This document shows, piece after piece, positions 46,022 through 58,222 of a stretch of 64,000 nucleotides of DNA. The translations under genes and the position numbers were made by a program. The notes beneath the pieces are model-generated. The model searched no databases. It saw only the letters and a list, made by a program, of their open reading frames with translations, and was not told the origin of the DNA. Source of the stretch: Craterostigma plantagineum (lineage: Eukaryota; Streptophyta; Magnoliopsida; Lamiales; Linderniaceae); NCBI GenBank assembly GCA_027422505.1, contig JAPQWV010000338.1:124001-188000 (forward strand), in the 5' to 3' direction. Position 1 is the stretch's first letter, and every line of letters starts with the position of its first letter.

Positions 46022-46425
46022 GCCTGCAGATTGAATATCTGAAGAATGAAATATTTGTAAGTCAAGAAACAAATACGAAAAAGGATTGAAAAGATTTGTA
46101 TGGATATAGCTCATACGTTGGTACTCTGATGATTGTTCGATCTCACGATGTGAATTAAGATCCATTCAGACCTCGAGGAAATGATGAAGAATTGCTTGGT
46201 CCTGAAGTACCATATCATAGTACCATAGGAGCACTAATGTATCTTATGAGTCATACGCGAACTGATATAGCGTTCGCTGTAAATTTATTGGCGAGATATA
46301 GTTCGTCACCAACTCGTAGACATTGGAACGGTGTTAAACGAATTTTTTTATACCTTAAAGGAACAACTGATTTGGGATTATTCTATTCAAATGAGTCCAT
46401 GTCAGATCTAATCGGGTCTCTATAA
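46022..46425 (+). pseudogene. Ale-type Copia post-RT fragment
   Basis: Continues the host copy directly after the solo LTR: LQIEYLKNEIFVSQ, then LLGPEVPYHSTIGALMYL (46,190-46,245), FAVNLLARYSSSPTRRHWNG and FLYLKGTTDLGLFYSN. This is the connection region before RNase H. Homology then ends at about 46,425; RNase H and the 3' LTR are missing. Confidence 0.82.
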
Positions 46426-46567
46426 CTTCAATCCCGATTTTAGGTTGACTTAGCAATGACGATTTCCTTTATGGGTTTAGTTTTCTTCATGTATCTATAC
46501 ATATGTTCTAAAAAATTTGTTTTATAAATATAAAAAAGTTTTCTTATTATATTAAGGTGAATCTACA

Positions 46568-46905
46568 GAAAATACCCATTTTTATAAAAATTGGCAAGTC
46601 AGTACCCATGTTAGAATTTTTTTTTATAAGTATCCGCTTGACAGTGTGTACCATTATTCCAGTCTTGACGCACCTTTTATATGTGTATTACGTACCACGG
46701 CACGCGTTTATATGGCACCTATATCTTTTCTATATGCTACTTTAATTGTTATATGATGTACCATTTCTCACAGTATTTGATGTACCAGTTCTCACTGTAT
46801 AACGTACCTTGTGGCGGGACAGGTACCAATATGCAAGAAATTTATTCTAATACATACCTACATATGAAACACTGACAGGGTAGTGGATTGCAACTTTTAT
46901 ATAAT
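46568..46905. repeat. Foldback MITE related to 8137-8520
   Basis: The left side TACCCATTTTTATAAAAATTGG then AGTACCCATGTTA mirrors the right side, which in reverse complement reads ATATAAAAGTTGC and CTACCCTGTCAGTG then ATATGTAGGTATG. A similar left arm is present at 8137. Limits are approximate; no target duplication was identified. Confidence 0.5.
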
Positions 46906-46949
46906 TGGAAATATTAAAATCATATAAATATAGTTATATTAAAATAGGT

Positions 46950-47303
46950 TGTTGTAGAGTATATGTTTTAATTGTGTTTGATTTTATTAGTTGTCCTTGT
47001 GATTCTGGGCGTTTTGTATAGTAGTCCTTAGATTAGGACTAGTGTGATATTTATACCAAGTTTGTTTGGTATAAATACATGTAAATGAATTGTGCTGAAT
47101 AGAGAAAGTTTTGAAAATTGATCCGAAAGGCTTGCAATTCAATTTCTAGAGAGAGAAACAATAGTAACTTTCTCACTCTACTCGAATTCTCTCTCTTGTT
47201 CTTTATTTGAGTTTTTCGATCGAAATTCAATGTCGATCATTATCATCGAATTGCTTAGAATTCATGCCTATGATCATAGAGTTATTAATTGTAGGACCTA
47301 ACA
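46950..47303 (+). repeat. 5' LTR of the 47-kb Copia element
   Basis: Begins TGTTGTAGAGTATATG and ends GGACCTAACA. A TATA box (TATAAATA at 47070-47077) lies inside. The start is inferred from TG and length, as there is no partner for comparison. Confidence 0.65.
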
Positions 47304-47305
47304 AT

Positions 47306-47317
47306 TGGTATCAGAGC
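47306..47317 (+). other. Primer-binding site of the 47-kb Copia element
   Basis: TGGTATCAGAGC, a complete match to the complement of the initiator Met tRNA 3' end, two bases after the LTR end. Confidence 0.9.
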
Positions 47318-48359
47318 AGATTCGTTCTGTTTTGAATAAAAAATTGTTAGATTTGGATCGAAATCATTTTCTAATTATGTTCATCGAAGAACAGTTTGGC
47401 ACGAATTTTTTTCGATCCAATAGCATAATTCTGTGCTTAATTGACTTGAATTTGATGTTTCTGTGCTTGTTTGAGTGTTAAATGATGATCGCGATCAGAC
47501 TTGTAGCTGTTTGAACTTCGTTTTAAGGATTATATTGATTCTGTGATTTACTGTTTGCGAAGAACATGAAGAACACGTTCTGATTTTGATCAATCTCGAC
47601 ATATTTTGCTTCATAACGTGTTTGCTTGTTCGTGCGTAGTTAGTAAATGAATGCGAGCAATTACCTGAAATTTCACTGTCTAATTCGTTGTTTTTGCTTG
47701 AATTTGTGTTAATCGTATTCTGTGATTTTTCTCGATCGTTCTAATTTTTCTCGCTAGGTTTACGATCGGATTAATTTCTCGATCGAAAAACTTGGCGCGA
47801 GAATTTTTCTCGGTCAGAATACGAAGTCAGAGCTAGAATCGTCAACACTAGAATAGTTAGAAATATTTCTCGTACATTATTCAGCGAAAATCTTTTTCGA
47901 GAGAGACCAATTTTGACTTTGCATGCATAAAAACTTTCTCTCGAAAAACTCTTTCTGTCACACCTTTAACGTTGACCAGGCGAAAATCATTTACACGCGA
48001 GAAACTATGTAGTCAACAGATTTATTTTGACTTGTCGAGAAACTTACTAATGTACTGTTTCTTTACGATCGAAATAAATTCACGATCAGAAAATTTTTCT
48101 CGACCGAACGATTTTGGGCAATTTATTTCGCTCGAAAAATATTTCGCTGGCAAACTTTCTCGCATGAGAACAGTACACAGTATATTCTATTTCGACGAAA
48201 TTATTTTCAACTTTAAAGATTGAATCGAAAATAATTCTCGAACTATTTTTCGAATCAAACGCTACTAACGAACTTTCTCACTTGTGAAGCACATTACATC
48301 ATCTTCAAACGTTCAAAACACTTAACGAAGATCCTTCAACAACTCAACTACAACACAAA

Positions 48360-49529
48360 ATGGATGCATACTCGCTCGAAAATGACAACCGTCCGCCGAT
48401 TTTGCAACGAGGCGAATATACCGTGTGGAGAAGCCGCTTCCTCAATTTCATAGCCTTAAAAGATCAAGCCGAGAATTTACTAAAGTCACTAGAAGAAGGA
48501 CCCGCACAGTTTTGGGTGCATGTCCCCGGTGATGAAACGGCAACCCCTCAAATTCCCGCGTCTAGGAGACTGAAGGAGCCTAGGGTGTACACAATCGAGG
48601 AGAGGGCTCGGGCTAAGGCTGATCTAGTAGCCATGAATACCCTCATGCAGGGCATCCCCAACGACATATATAGACAGACTGATAGCCTATCTTCGGCTAA
48701 AGGAATGTGGGATGAACTGCATAGGATGATGCAGAGGACGGAAGTTGGCATAAAGGCAAAAAGGAGAACATTCAAACTGCTTACGACTCCTTCAAAGCAA
48801 AGCCGGAGGAGAGTCTATATGAGATCTACCAAGATACCTTACTCTTCTCAACGAGATGAGGAAGATAGAAATCACTAAGACCAATATGGACACAAACATC
48901 AGATTTCTGTCTTCTCTGCCCACGGAATGGAAGAAAATATCTACTCAAATTCGACAAAATAAAGATCTAGAGGAGTTGGATATCCATGCCGTGTTTGACA
49001 ATCTCGCAAAACATGAGGATGATATAAGCGAGATTCAAAAGGAGCAGAAGGGCAAACAGATCGAAGACACTGTTGCCTTAGTCTCGGATAAGAGAAGCTC
49101 AAAATCAAGAAAAGAAAAGATCGTTAGGCCTCCTTCTCCTTCAGAGTCGGAAGAAGAGTCAGACTCCGACGTCGAGCCAAACATGAAAGCCCTAGGAAAG
49201 CAGTTGGCTCTAATAGGAAAATGATGAGTAAGAAGTACTTCAAGAGGAAGTCTTCAACCTCAGCCAACAGACTTCGGACTACAAGCTCTAAAAACAAAGA
49301 ACGTGCACCAGGGAGCTCCGAAGTGAAGAACCTAAAAGAGGCTAACAAATGCTTCAACTGTGGGAAGCCAGGTCACTTTGCCAGAGAGTGCACACTTCCA
49401 AAGAAGAGAGATGCCAAGTACTACTCCATGAAGCTCCAATTGACTAAACAGAAAGAAGCTGGAGTAGTTCACATGGCCGAACAAGACCAATGGCTCGAGG
49501 ACACGTCGAGTTATGAAGAAGAGAATTAG
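48360..49529 (+). pseudogene. Copia gag with CCHC knuckle, frameshifted
   Basis: The ATG at 48360 opens MDAYSLENDNRPPILQRGEY, followed by YTVWRSRFLNFIALKD and the helical core (ADLVAMNTLMQGIPNDIYRQ). Frame breaks occur near 48,770-48,860 and at 49,221. The second piece has FLSSLPTEWKKISTQIRQNK; the third (49221-49529) carries the CCHC knuckle CFNCGKPGHFARECTLPKK. The protein would form the capsid-like particle and package RNA. Confidence 0.85.
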
Positions 49530-51284
49530 CCCTCATGGCCCGTCTCGACAATGAATCGGACGCCGACACATCCAACCGGATGGACGAAGACACAACGCAT
49601 CCACCTCGTCAAAAGAGGTAGTCTCTTCTTCCACATTATTGACCATGTTAGAATCATATCAAACACAATATGATAACATGAAACGTGAGCAGAAAAGTAT
49701 TAAGGAAGTCGAGAATAAACTTGAAAGATCTCAGGAGAAGATATATAGTCTCGAATCAGAACTTAGGACTTACTATGAGCATACATTCTAGAGAGACTAG
49801 TCAACCTCAAATAGGACAGCATAGTGAAAAGATTAAGGAATTAGAAGATAGGCTAGCAAATAACTACAATTGTCTGGTTAGAAATCTCAATGAGAAAGCT
49901 ATCCTAAATTGTAGGTTAACCGAAGCTACCTCTACGATCGCTAACCTAGAAGCTCAATTAGAAATATCAAATACTAAGGTTAGTGAGCTTAGTAAAGAAC
50001 TAGATGCCTGTCAAGCCGCTAAACTAACGGTAGAAAATAATTATGCTCTCCTAACTGAGGAACGCAAGAAGTTATACGCAAAAATTAAAAAATTTGATGA
50101 CCTTCTTACGCGTAGGGGACATTCTGAACAGACGATATTCTTAAACAAGCCCAAGGATATAGAGTTCTATAATCCAATAGAGGTATAGGTTTCACTAACC
50201 CACATGTTTTACGGAAGAAAGAAATATGATATGAAGAACATGGGTTTAGCGGCAACCTATCTTAGAAACTTTACGGAATCGACATACGAGAATGCTTTCG
50301 ATTCATCTATTAGACAAGCCTCACATGGGCCTGAGATCCCCTTTGACTACAATGAACTAAATGAAAGAGACAAAAATAGGAAACCATCTCTAACACCCGT
50401 CAGTGATTTAGTTCAAGTTCTTCCTCCTGATTCTCAAACACACTACGAGGAAGTCAAAAACGTTAATTATCAAAGTTCTCTCTACAAACCCCCTATCATA
50501 AACTACCTCTCACGCTATTATAAAAAGCGTGAAAATAAAAAAATAGCCTTCGAAAGATCAAAAGTACAATAATAATTCTATTAAAAGTGCTAAGACTAAT
50601 TCCATTTCACCTGCGTCCACAGGGAGCGTAGGGCCAGCACTGAAAACGAAGGCGAGAGTATCTAGTTCTAAGATAAGGAAGGAGCCAGCAGATTTGAATG
50701 TTTCTAAAAATGTTACTCCTTCTGTTACAATAAAAGACACTCGTAGTATAAAAGAGCCATTTCTACGTTCAAAATAATTGCTTCTACTTGTTCACTTCAG
50801 CCTATCACATTTAGAAGCGACAATTTCGAAATAGGCTCTACCTCAAAAATTACCAATAATCGTTCTGAAACAAATGCCACAAGGAAGACCCGTAGGAAAC
50901 AAGATCTAGCCAAAAAAAGAGCTTACGGCGCTGTATATGCCTGTACTCACCTAAGGTATCCCGTAAAGATTGAGTCCCCCAAGCACCTTTGGAGATTATC
51001 AAAAGAAAAGATATTTTCCTTGGTCAAACCTTCCAAAGCATTTGTACGTGCTGAAATTAACGTTCCCTGCAAGGTTCAACCCAAATGGGTTCCTAAATCT
51101 CCGCCTAGAATGACAAAAGCCAAAAAGGCCAAGTCTCCTATGGAGGCAACACCCAAACCCACTTCTCCGAAAGTGGAATAACCAAACTCCTCCAAATAAA
51201 AATTTAGGAATCATATCTGAACCCAAAACTAAATCTGCTAATCTGAGAGGACCCATCTTAAGTGGGTACCTAAAGCTCTCTAAT
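49530..51284 (+). pseudogene. Linker between gag and protease, coiled-coil rich
   Basis: A 167-codon open piece (49685-50188) is a strong coiled coil (IKELEDRLANNYNCLVRNL, LEAQLEISNTKVSELSKELD). The following pieces to 51,284 are Lys/Ser-rich with no domain (for example KTKARVSSSK-like text) and several frameshifts. A long gag-protease linker with coiled coil is seen in some Copia lineages; I assign no further function. Confidence 0.6.
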
Positions 51285-54200
51285 TTGTTTTTGCACATCC
51301 ATCATGTGTGGTACCTCGACTCTGGTTGCTCCACACACATGACTGGTAATCAAGAGCTGCTGAGCAACTACAAAGACCGACAAAACGACAAAGTCAGATT
51401 CGGAAACAATGACTCAGCTCCAATTCTTGGATTTGGAGATATCATTCCGGAGAATCTGACAAAGGATGTCTCGTATGTCGAAGGCCTCCGCCATAACTTG
51501 TTCAGCATAGGCCAGTTCTGTGACAAAGGGTTCCAGGTGGTCTTTCATGCTGACCTGTGCAGAATTGTGGATAGTCAGGATACAGTGCTCCTTCAAGGAC
51601 TTCGGAAATCCAATCTTTACACAATCAACCTGACGTCCGTGCGGCCCTCAACGGCTGTATGCCTCATCTCTCAGATTGATTTACAGAGGAACAGCCTATG
51701 GCATCAACGACTGTCTCATTGAATATGAAAGCTCTCCAACGTCTTTCTACGAAAAAGTTGGTTCACGATCTTCCAACTATACTACTGGTCTTCCAACTAT
51801 ACTACTACAAAGGGAGCATCAATGTTCGGCATGTCAATTAGGAAAAATGAAACGAGCATCTCATCACGTCAAGCAAATTGCGTCTACTTCTCGACCATTA
51901 GAACTAATACACATGGATCTCTGTGGACCGATGCAGACTCAGAGTATCAATGGAAGAAAGTACGTGCTGGTGATCATTGATGACTACTCCTGCTACACAT
52001 GGACAAAGTTTCTCCGAACCAAAGATGAGACCAGTGACTTGATTATCAACTTTGTGAACATTACACAAAATCTGCTGCAACAGACTATTCAAGTTATTCG
52101 AACAGACAATGGCACTGAGTTCAAGAACAACTACCTCAATGAGTTTTATCAGAAACTTAGAATAATTCAACAATTTTCAGCCAAGACTCCTCAACAGAAT
52201 GGGGTAGTCGAAAAAAAGAACAGAACACTAGTGGAAGCAACTCGTACAATGCTGATCCATTCAGGACTTCCACACTTTCTTTGGGCTGAAGCAGTCAGTA
52301 CCGCTTGTTTTACCCAAAACAGGACGGTGGTTCACAAACAGTTCAACAAGACTTCGTACGAGATTGTGAATAATAGAGTGCCCAACATCTCATTCCTTAA
52401 AGTCTTCGGGTGCAAGTGCTTTGTGGCGAACGACAGAGAGCAACGTGCAAAGTTATACCCTAAAGCATTCGAAGCAACTTTCGTCGGGTATTCTTCGACA
52501 TCAAAAGCGTATCAAGTATACATCAAGTCCAACAGAACAATTAAGGAAAGCTACAATGTCACTTTCCACGAAGTGGCAGAAATGGCTTCTGGTCACTTCA
52601 GTCCAGGACCCGTACTTAACCCGATGGCTCCTGCAAAACTCAGTTCAGAACCCGTACTTAACCCGTTGGTTTCTGAAGACAACATCTCAGAACCCGTAAT
52701 CACTGGTGTGTTGGCACAAAACCAATAGAAGATGGCAACAACTTTGAATTCAACGTCAGAAGAAGCAACGAGACTTGCATTAGACGATTTGGACTCTCTC
52801 TCGAGCCAGTATATCGGTCACGCACTGCTACACCTACAGTGGATTCTCCACCCGACGAGACCGACGTACCAAGTTCTTCTGAAGTGCCTACCCCATCCGA
52901 TTCAGAAATGCCACAGAATAACGAAGAACCGACAGTGGTTATTGAGGAAGAATCATCAGAGACGATCGGTCCAAGTGCAGAATTGGAACTTCCTCAAACA
53001 TATGATCAATCTGAGACTATAGGACATCTAGACCCACAAATGGATGACGCACCGACTAAGGTAGCAGACGCACTACGAGCTAATTGGCGATCATTCGGAT
53101 GGAGTGAGGACGCGTCGTCAACACAGTCTTTTCAGCTGCTTCCTGAGCCAAAACAAGCCTACTAAGGTAGCAGACGCACTACGAGACCTGGATTGGATAA
53201 TTGCCATGCAAGAGGAAATCAACCAATTCGAACGTCTTCAAGTGTGGACCTTAGTACCCCGTCCGCTTGGGAAAACAATAGTTGGAACTAAATGGGTATT
53301 CAAAAACAAGAAAAATGAAGATGGTGAAGTGATCCGGAACAAAGCAAGGCTAGTGGCGAAGGGATACAATCAACAGGAAGGCATCGACTACGACGAGACA
53401 TATGCTCCTGTTGCCCGAATCGAAGCTATCCGCCTTCTCCTGGCTTATGCAGCTCACAAAGACTTCAAAGTCTATCATATGGATGTTAACCGCCTTTCTC
53501 AACGGTGTATTAAAAGAAGAAGTATACGTCGCTCAGCCGGAAGGCTTCGTTGATCAAGAACATTCCGATCATGTCTATCGATTGGACAAAGCTTTCTATG
53601 GACTAAAACAAGCCTCACGTGCTTGGTACAATGTCCTGAGTGAATTCCTCGTGAAGTCTGGATTCATCCGAGGAACGATAGACACAACCCTCTTCATCAA
53701 ATGGCAAGACAAAGATCTGATGGTCATTCAAGTATACGTCGACGACATCATCTTCGGATCAACTATTCCACGGCTTTGCACGAAGTTCGGAGATCTAATG
53801 AAAAGCAAGTTCGAGATGAGTCACATGGGAAAGATGCAGTTCTTTTTAGTACTACAAGTCAGGCAACTCGAAGATGGGATTTTCATTAGTCAGACAAAAT
53901 ACATCAAGGATATTCTGAAGAAATTCCATCAAGACCAGAGCAAGCCTCTCAGCACTCCTATGTCACCAAGCTGCAAGTTGGATGCCGATCCCTCTGGCAA
54001 GTCGGTCGACATCACACTGTATAGCAGCATCATTGGATCTCTTCTCTACCTCACTTCAAGCCGGCCGGATATCATGTTTGCCACCTGCTTATGTGCCCAT
54101 TTTCAAGCCGATCCCAAAGAATCCCATATGCTCGCGGTTAAAAGGATTCTGCGTTACCTTAAGGGCACTTCTACCCTTGGACTATGGTATCCAAAGGGTA

Positions 54201-54678
54201 CGAACTTCAAACTTATTGGCTATACTGACGCTGATTATGTAGGTTGTCGAATGGACAGGAAAAGCACATCCGGTGGCGCTCAATTTCTAGGCGAAAAGCT
54301 GGTCTGCTGGTCATTCAAAAAGCAGAATTGTGTGTCAACTTCGGCGGCCGAAGCGGAATACGTGGCTGCCGCCAGTTGTTGCTCCCAGATGCTGTGGATG
54401 CGGACACAGCTTCGCGACTATGGGTACAATTTAAATAATATACCCATATATAGTGATAGTCAAAGTGCCATCCTATTACTTGCAATCCTGTTCATCACTC
54501 ACGCACAAAACACATAGATATTAGATATCACTTTATCAAAGATCACGTAGAGAAAGGCACAATAGATATGTATTTTGTGAACCCGAAGGTTCAACAAGCC
54601 GACATTTTCAGCAAGGCTTTGGATGAGAAACGATTCCAGTTCCTTGTCGGAAAATTAGGCATGTTGAATCTTCCGTAA
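51285..54678 (+). pseudogene. Copia pol: protease, integrase, RT, RNase H
   Basis: In order: protease (VWYLDSGCSTHMTG, 51,309); GAG-pre-integrase (LWHQRLSH, 51,700; CSACQLGKMKRA, 51,830); integrase core with Asp in LIHMDLCGPM (51,910), Asp in VIRTDNGTEF (52,098) and Glu in QQNGVVEKKNR (52,200); hinge; reverse transcriptase ([16 protein letters not shown], 53,290; YVDDIIFGS, 53,738); RNase H with Asp in GYTDADYVG, Glu in STSAAEAEYVAAA, Asp in IYSDSQSA (54,220-54,470); and a terminal ADIFSKALDEKRFQFL ending MLNLP at 54,678. All catalytic residues I looked for are present. A 106-bp duplication near 53,055-53,185 and several one-base shifts (about 51,720, 53,500, 54,490) break the frame. Confidence 0.9.
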
Positions 54679-55458
54679 TATGTGCATTACCTGATCTTCT
54701 GTGCTATCACATGCTCTATTCTATGTGTTTTCCATGCTTATTTGTCTTTATCTTGCATGATAACAAAAATAACAAAAAAATATATATATACCTATAATAT
54801 AAAGGGGAATGATGAAACTTTAGGATGCTTTGATCTAAAGTCACTTAGAATTTTACCCCGACATGCGATCGATTTAATTGCTTAATTTTGTCAGTCTAAG
54901 TCTCATTCTTGTGTCTAAAAGGTCATTAGGTTGCTCCACTAGACACAAAGTCACTTTACATATGTGAGGATTCAAGCCTTGTTCCTTTTTCTTTCTTTGG
55001 ATCTATTTCTCGAATGAGTCACACATCTATTTCTTACCTAGTGATACTTGTTTCATACTCACCTTGCTTTAGATCGTTAGGAAAATGGTAAGGGCGCTTA
55101 GGATATTTTATATAATTTTCCCTCACATTAGCCCTTAGTCGTCCACTTTGAGCCTTCTCCGATGTCCTTTTCTTCCTTTGAAACCCATTTCCAGCCTTCA
55201 ATCGAATTCTATGCTCTTCGGATGGTTGTTCAAATGAGAAAAGGAGGGGGACAAAACAAAGAAAAGGAGGATGATGACAAAAAGAAGGCATTGCTCAACG
55301 CGCAAAATTTCAGTCAAAGGACCTGCCTTCCGACTATCTCTTAGAAAGTGGATGATAAAAAATAAATAAAACACATCCAATTTATTCCTTGTTTTATGAT
55401 GATTAATTTGATATTCATATCATAAACTTTGCATCGTATCCCTTGTTGTCTGAAATAA
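54679..55458. other. 3' flank of the Copia element, no gene seen
   Basis: Starts with the Copia 3' untranslated region (AAAGGGGAATGATG at 54,803 may be a polypurine tract). The remainder, including AAAAGGAGGGGGACAAAAC at 55,239, has no coding signal and no LTR. Confidence 0.45.
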
Positions 55459-55899
55459 AGCTGAAAATTTGGGCCGACCCGACCCTAAAAAACAAGGCTT
55501 GGGCCCAAAAATTTTAAGACCCGGTCAAATCGGGCTTATCAACCCGCAGGCCAAAATAGGCCGGTAATATTTATTATTTTATTATTTTGTAATATTTGTT
55601 ATTTATAATATGTTACAAAATTTAATTTTATAAACAAAACTATTATATTACATATTTATGAATATATATTTTTACAATTATTTTTCTAGAATTATAAGGT
55701 ATAATTGATAATTAAAAATGAACTAATAAAGATTTTTTAAAATTCAAATAAAAAAGTAGAATTAGGGCCGATGGGCTCGGGCCGGGTAGGCTCGACCCAT
55801 GGCTTTGTGGGCACGGGCCTAGGTTCCTTCGGCCCGTTCAATTTCGGACTGGCTCGACCCGGCCTGTAAAAGACGGGCGGTCCGCCTGTATTTTCAGCT
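55459..55899. mobile_element. MITE-like repeat rich in GGGCC/CGACCCG
   Basis: Inverted ends AGCTGAAAAT (55459-55468) and ATTTTCAGCT (55890-55899) enclose GGGCCGACCCGACCC-type subterminal DNA on both sides (GGGCCGGGTAGGCTCGACCC near 55,785) and an AT-rich centre. No target duplication is clear. It lies just upstream of the truncated glycosyltransferase exon. Confidence 0.45.
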
Positions 55900-56057
55900 A
55901 TACCCTGAAACAGAGTATCAAACCTCCGGTTTCTGTGCAATTTTCATACCATGGGGATTTTGGTTCAATTTATTTAAACCACGGGGTATTTTTATGCTTT
56001 TCAGCATATAAATTTTTGAGTTTTCACAATTTTAATCCGTGAGGTGAATACATGCAG

Positions 56058-56930
56058 GAAACCCATTGAAGAACGACCCCGTCCAGTTCGGACCAACCAT
56101 GCCAATCATCACCCCATCGGAATTCGTTTGGTCCACCTTTAAGATTCCGTATGTGAGGAAACTAATGTTGAACCTCATTGTCAAGAACATCGAACCAACA
56201 AAGTCCTCAGATTGGCTCCTGTGCAACTCGGTCTACGGTCTCGAGCCCGAAGCATTTGAGCTTAATTCACATATCGTCCCAATCGGACCTCTGCTTTCAG
56301 ACAACAATGCCATGAGTTCGAAGAACCACTTGAACGATCGAGAAAATTCCATAATTGAATGGCTCGATCACCAGTCGCTTGGCTCGATCGTATACATTGC
56401 GTTCGGCAGCACGGGGATGCTCGACGAAGCACAGTTTCGAGAACTTGCCTTAGGGATCGAAAAAACTCAGAGGCCATTCCTATGGGTCGTAAGGCGCGAT
56501 AATACATCTAGAGAATTTTTGGAGGGTTTTGAGAAGAGGGTTTCGAAACGAGGGAAGATAGTCGATTGGGCGCCTCAGCAGAGGGTCCTTCGCCACCCTG
56601 CGACCGCATGCTTCGTTAGCCACTGCGGTTGGAATTCGACGATTGAGAGCGTCAGCTATGGAGTTCCGATGTTGTGCTGGCCTTACTTTGCTGACCAGTT
56701 CATAAATCAGGCATATGTTTTCGATGTTTGGAAAGTTGGGCTCAAGTTAGAACACGACAAAAGTAGTGGGGTTGTTACGTCGGAAGAGATCCAAACGAAG
56801 ATCGATCGACTGCTTTCAGAGAGTGTCTACAAGGAAATTGCGGATGAACATCAAGGACATGGTGCACACGAGCTCAAGCGAAAAGTCTATGAAAAATTTC
56901 GGTGATTTCGTTGGTTGGCTTAAGGGATGA
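56058..56930 (+). pseudogene. UGT83A-like glycosyltransferase, exon 2 only
   Basis: C-terminal part of a family 1 UDP-glycosyltransferase, which transfers sugar from UDP-sugar to small molecules in the cytosol. An acceptor CATGCAG ends at 56057, followed by NPLKNDPVQFGPTMPI and SSDWLLCNSVYGLEPEAF, as in UGT83A1 of Arabidopsis. The PSPG donor-binding box begins WAPQQRVLRHPATACFVSHC and ends WPYFADQ, 44 residues; Trp22 and the final Gln fit UDP-glucose use. An extra A near 56,895 shifts the frame, ending the open stretch at 56905; without it the family-like end DFVGWLKG would stop at 56928-56930. Exon 1, which holds the acceptor pocket and catalytic His, is absent: only a MITE and a Copia element lie upstream. 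Hence a 5'-truncated pseudogene. Confidence 0.85.
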
Positions 56931-57569
56931 AAGTTCCCATGCTTGTTCAATAAAGCCAAGTGCAAGCTATGAATCTCAGTCGAACTAGGGGATTCGAAGT
57001 TTAAATATGTTTGTCATTCGAAGTTACTTCTATCGCATCATTTTTCATCTTTTACTTTTCTATTGTTTCTTAAGAACTCACCCACACTTATTCTTAGGTT
57101 AGAAATCATAAACGACCATATTCATTAATTTTCCTTTTCATACTATTATCGATAAATTAGCTTTCATGTTGGGCATATGATTTCCTAGTCATTCATTTTA
57201 ATATTATCACTTGTGCTCAAATCAACCAACAGCGTCTTAAGTTGATAAGCCAAGTTGTTAAAAGACGGAGGTAAACTATTACAAGATGCTAAAGGCAACT
57301 TGTTTATAGGTTTATCTATTTAACTATCACAAGGCTTGAAATTTCCTTTATGTTGGTCTAATATATCATTTCTAATCTCCACTAACTTCAGTGGAGTGCT
57401 GCAAAGAGTATTTTACGTTACAATATTGGGACTATTGATTATGGTCTCATTTGTAAGAATGAAAATGAATTTTCCATGAAAGGATATGTTGATGCAGGTA
57501 ACATATATGATAGTCGTTGTACTCGTTTTGGACTATTTGCTGGAAACTTTCCATCAATTAAAAGCATAA
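56931..57569. other. 3' flank of the UGT fragment, no gene seen
   Basis: AT-rich DNA with no domain-bearing frame. The last three bases TAA (57567-57569) are the target duplication of the next element. Confidence 0.45.
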
Positions 57570-58219
57570 GGGCTTCTCCACCCAATACCCAAAACGTAAA
57601 ATGGGTAGAGAAAAGAAGTCCAACCGAACTGCAACTTAAACCCATAATGCGTTTTTTTTTTTTTTTCTTTTCAGACGCATTTTTTCGTTTTTACTGTTCA
57701 CAAACCAAAAAATTTGATAAAACTAGATTTTGCCCCATAATGTTACTTAATTATTTTAAAGTCCTATTTGGTAAATTACGTATACGCCCAAAAATATTTT
57801 TTTAATCATTTTCAGTCTTATTATGGTTTGTTTGTATTTATTATTATGTTGTTATTATTATCATTACTATTATTATTATATTGTATTATTATCATTATTA
57901 TACTATTATTATTGTTTTTATTATTGTTATTATTATTATGGTTTTTATTAATAGGTTAATAATGTTTATAATTGTAAATTAAATACTTATGTTATTTTAT
58001 AAATACTAAATAATATTTTAATTTGTCGTTTGGTCTAATTTGTTAAAGTGTAACATATGTGGGTAATATTGAAAATTTAATAAAGTTGATGTGAAAGAGA
58101 ATATTTTAGGAATATTCTTTTGAGTTTGAGAATGAGTTTAATGGTTGGAGAAGGATTACTGCATTTTGAGTTTGAGAATAGGTTTGAGTTTGAGAATAGG
58201 TTTTCGGTTGGAGATGGTC
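57570..58219. mobile_element. PIF/Harbinger-type MITE
   Basis: Ends GGGCTTCTCCACCCAATACCC and, inward from the right, GACCATCTCCAACCGAAAACC, flanked by TAA at 57567-57569 and 58220-58222. The interior has a long T run at 57,652, TTATTATTG microsatellite DNA at 57,840-57,950 and a TTTGAGTTTGAGAATAGG tandem repeat near 58,160-58,200. Three-base TAA duplication and these ends are typical of Harbinger-derived MITEs. Confidence 0.65.
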
Positions 58220-58222
58220 TAA

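Larger units (their letters stand above)
27943..46425 (+). mobile_element. Old Ale-type Copia copy, split by three insertions
   Basis: The pieces 27943-30570, 40727 to about 40835, 42896-43304 and 46022-46425 join in order to one Copia gag-pol of the Ale/Retrofit kind (gag, protease, integrase, reverse transcriptase, start of RNase H region). Gaps are filled by a Sirevirus-like element, an LTR-like block and a solo LTR. Many stops and frameshifts lie in every piece, so the copy is ancient. Neither LTR is recognisable and similarity stops abruptly at 46,425 after LFYSNESMSDLIG. Confidence 0.88.
46950..54678 (+). mobile_element. Near full-length Copia element, no visible 3' LTR
   Basis: A 354-bp LTR (46950-47303), a full Met-tRNA primer-binding site, a leader of about 1 kb, gag, a long coiled-coil linker, protease, integrase, reverse transcriptase and RNase H all occur in order on the plus strand. 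Many small frameshifts break the frame. After the pol stop at 54,678 I cannot find a second copy of the LTR, so the 3' end is lost or very diverged. Confidence 0.88.

Noticed and set aside
54679..55458. Search for the 3' LTR of the 47-kb Copia element
   Set aside because: No second copy of the TGTTGTAGAGTATATG start or the GGACCTAACA end was found, so no 3' LTR is reported.
57840..57955. TTATTATTG microsatellite frame encoding Leu-rich peptide
   Set aside because: Low-complexity AT repeat within a MITE; not a membrane protein gene.
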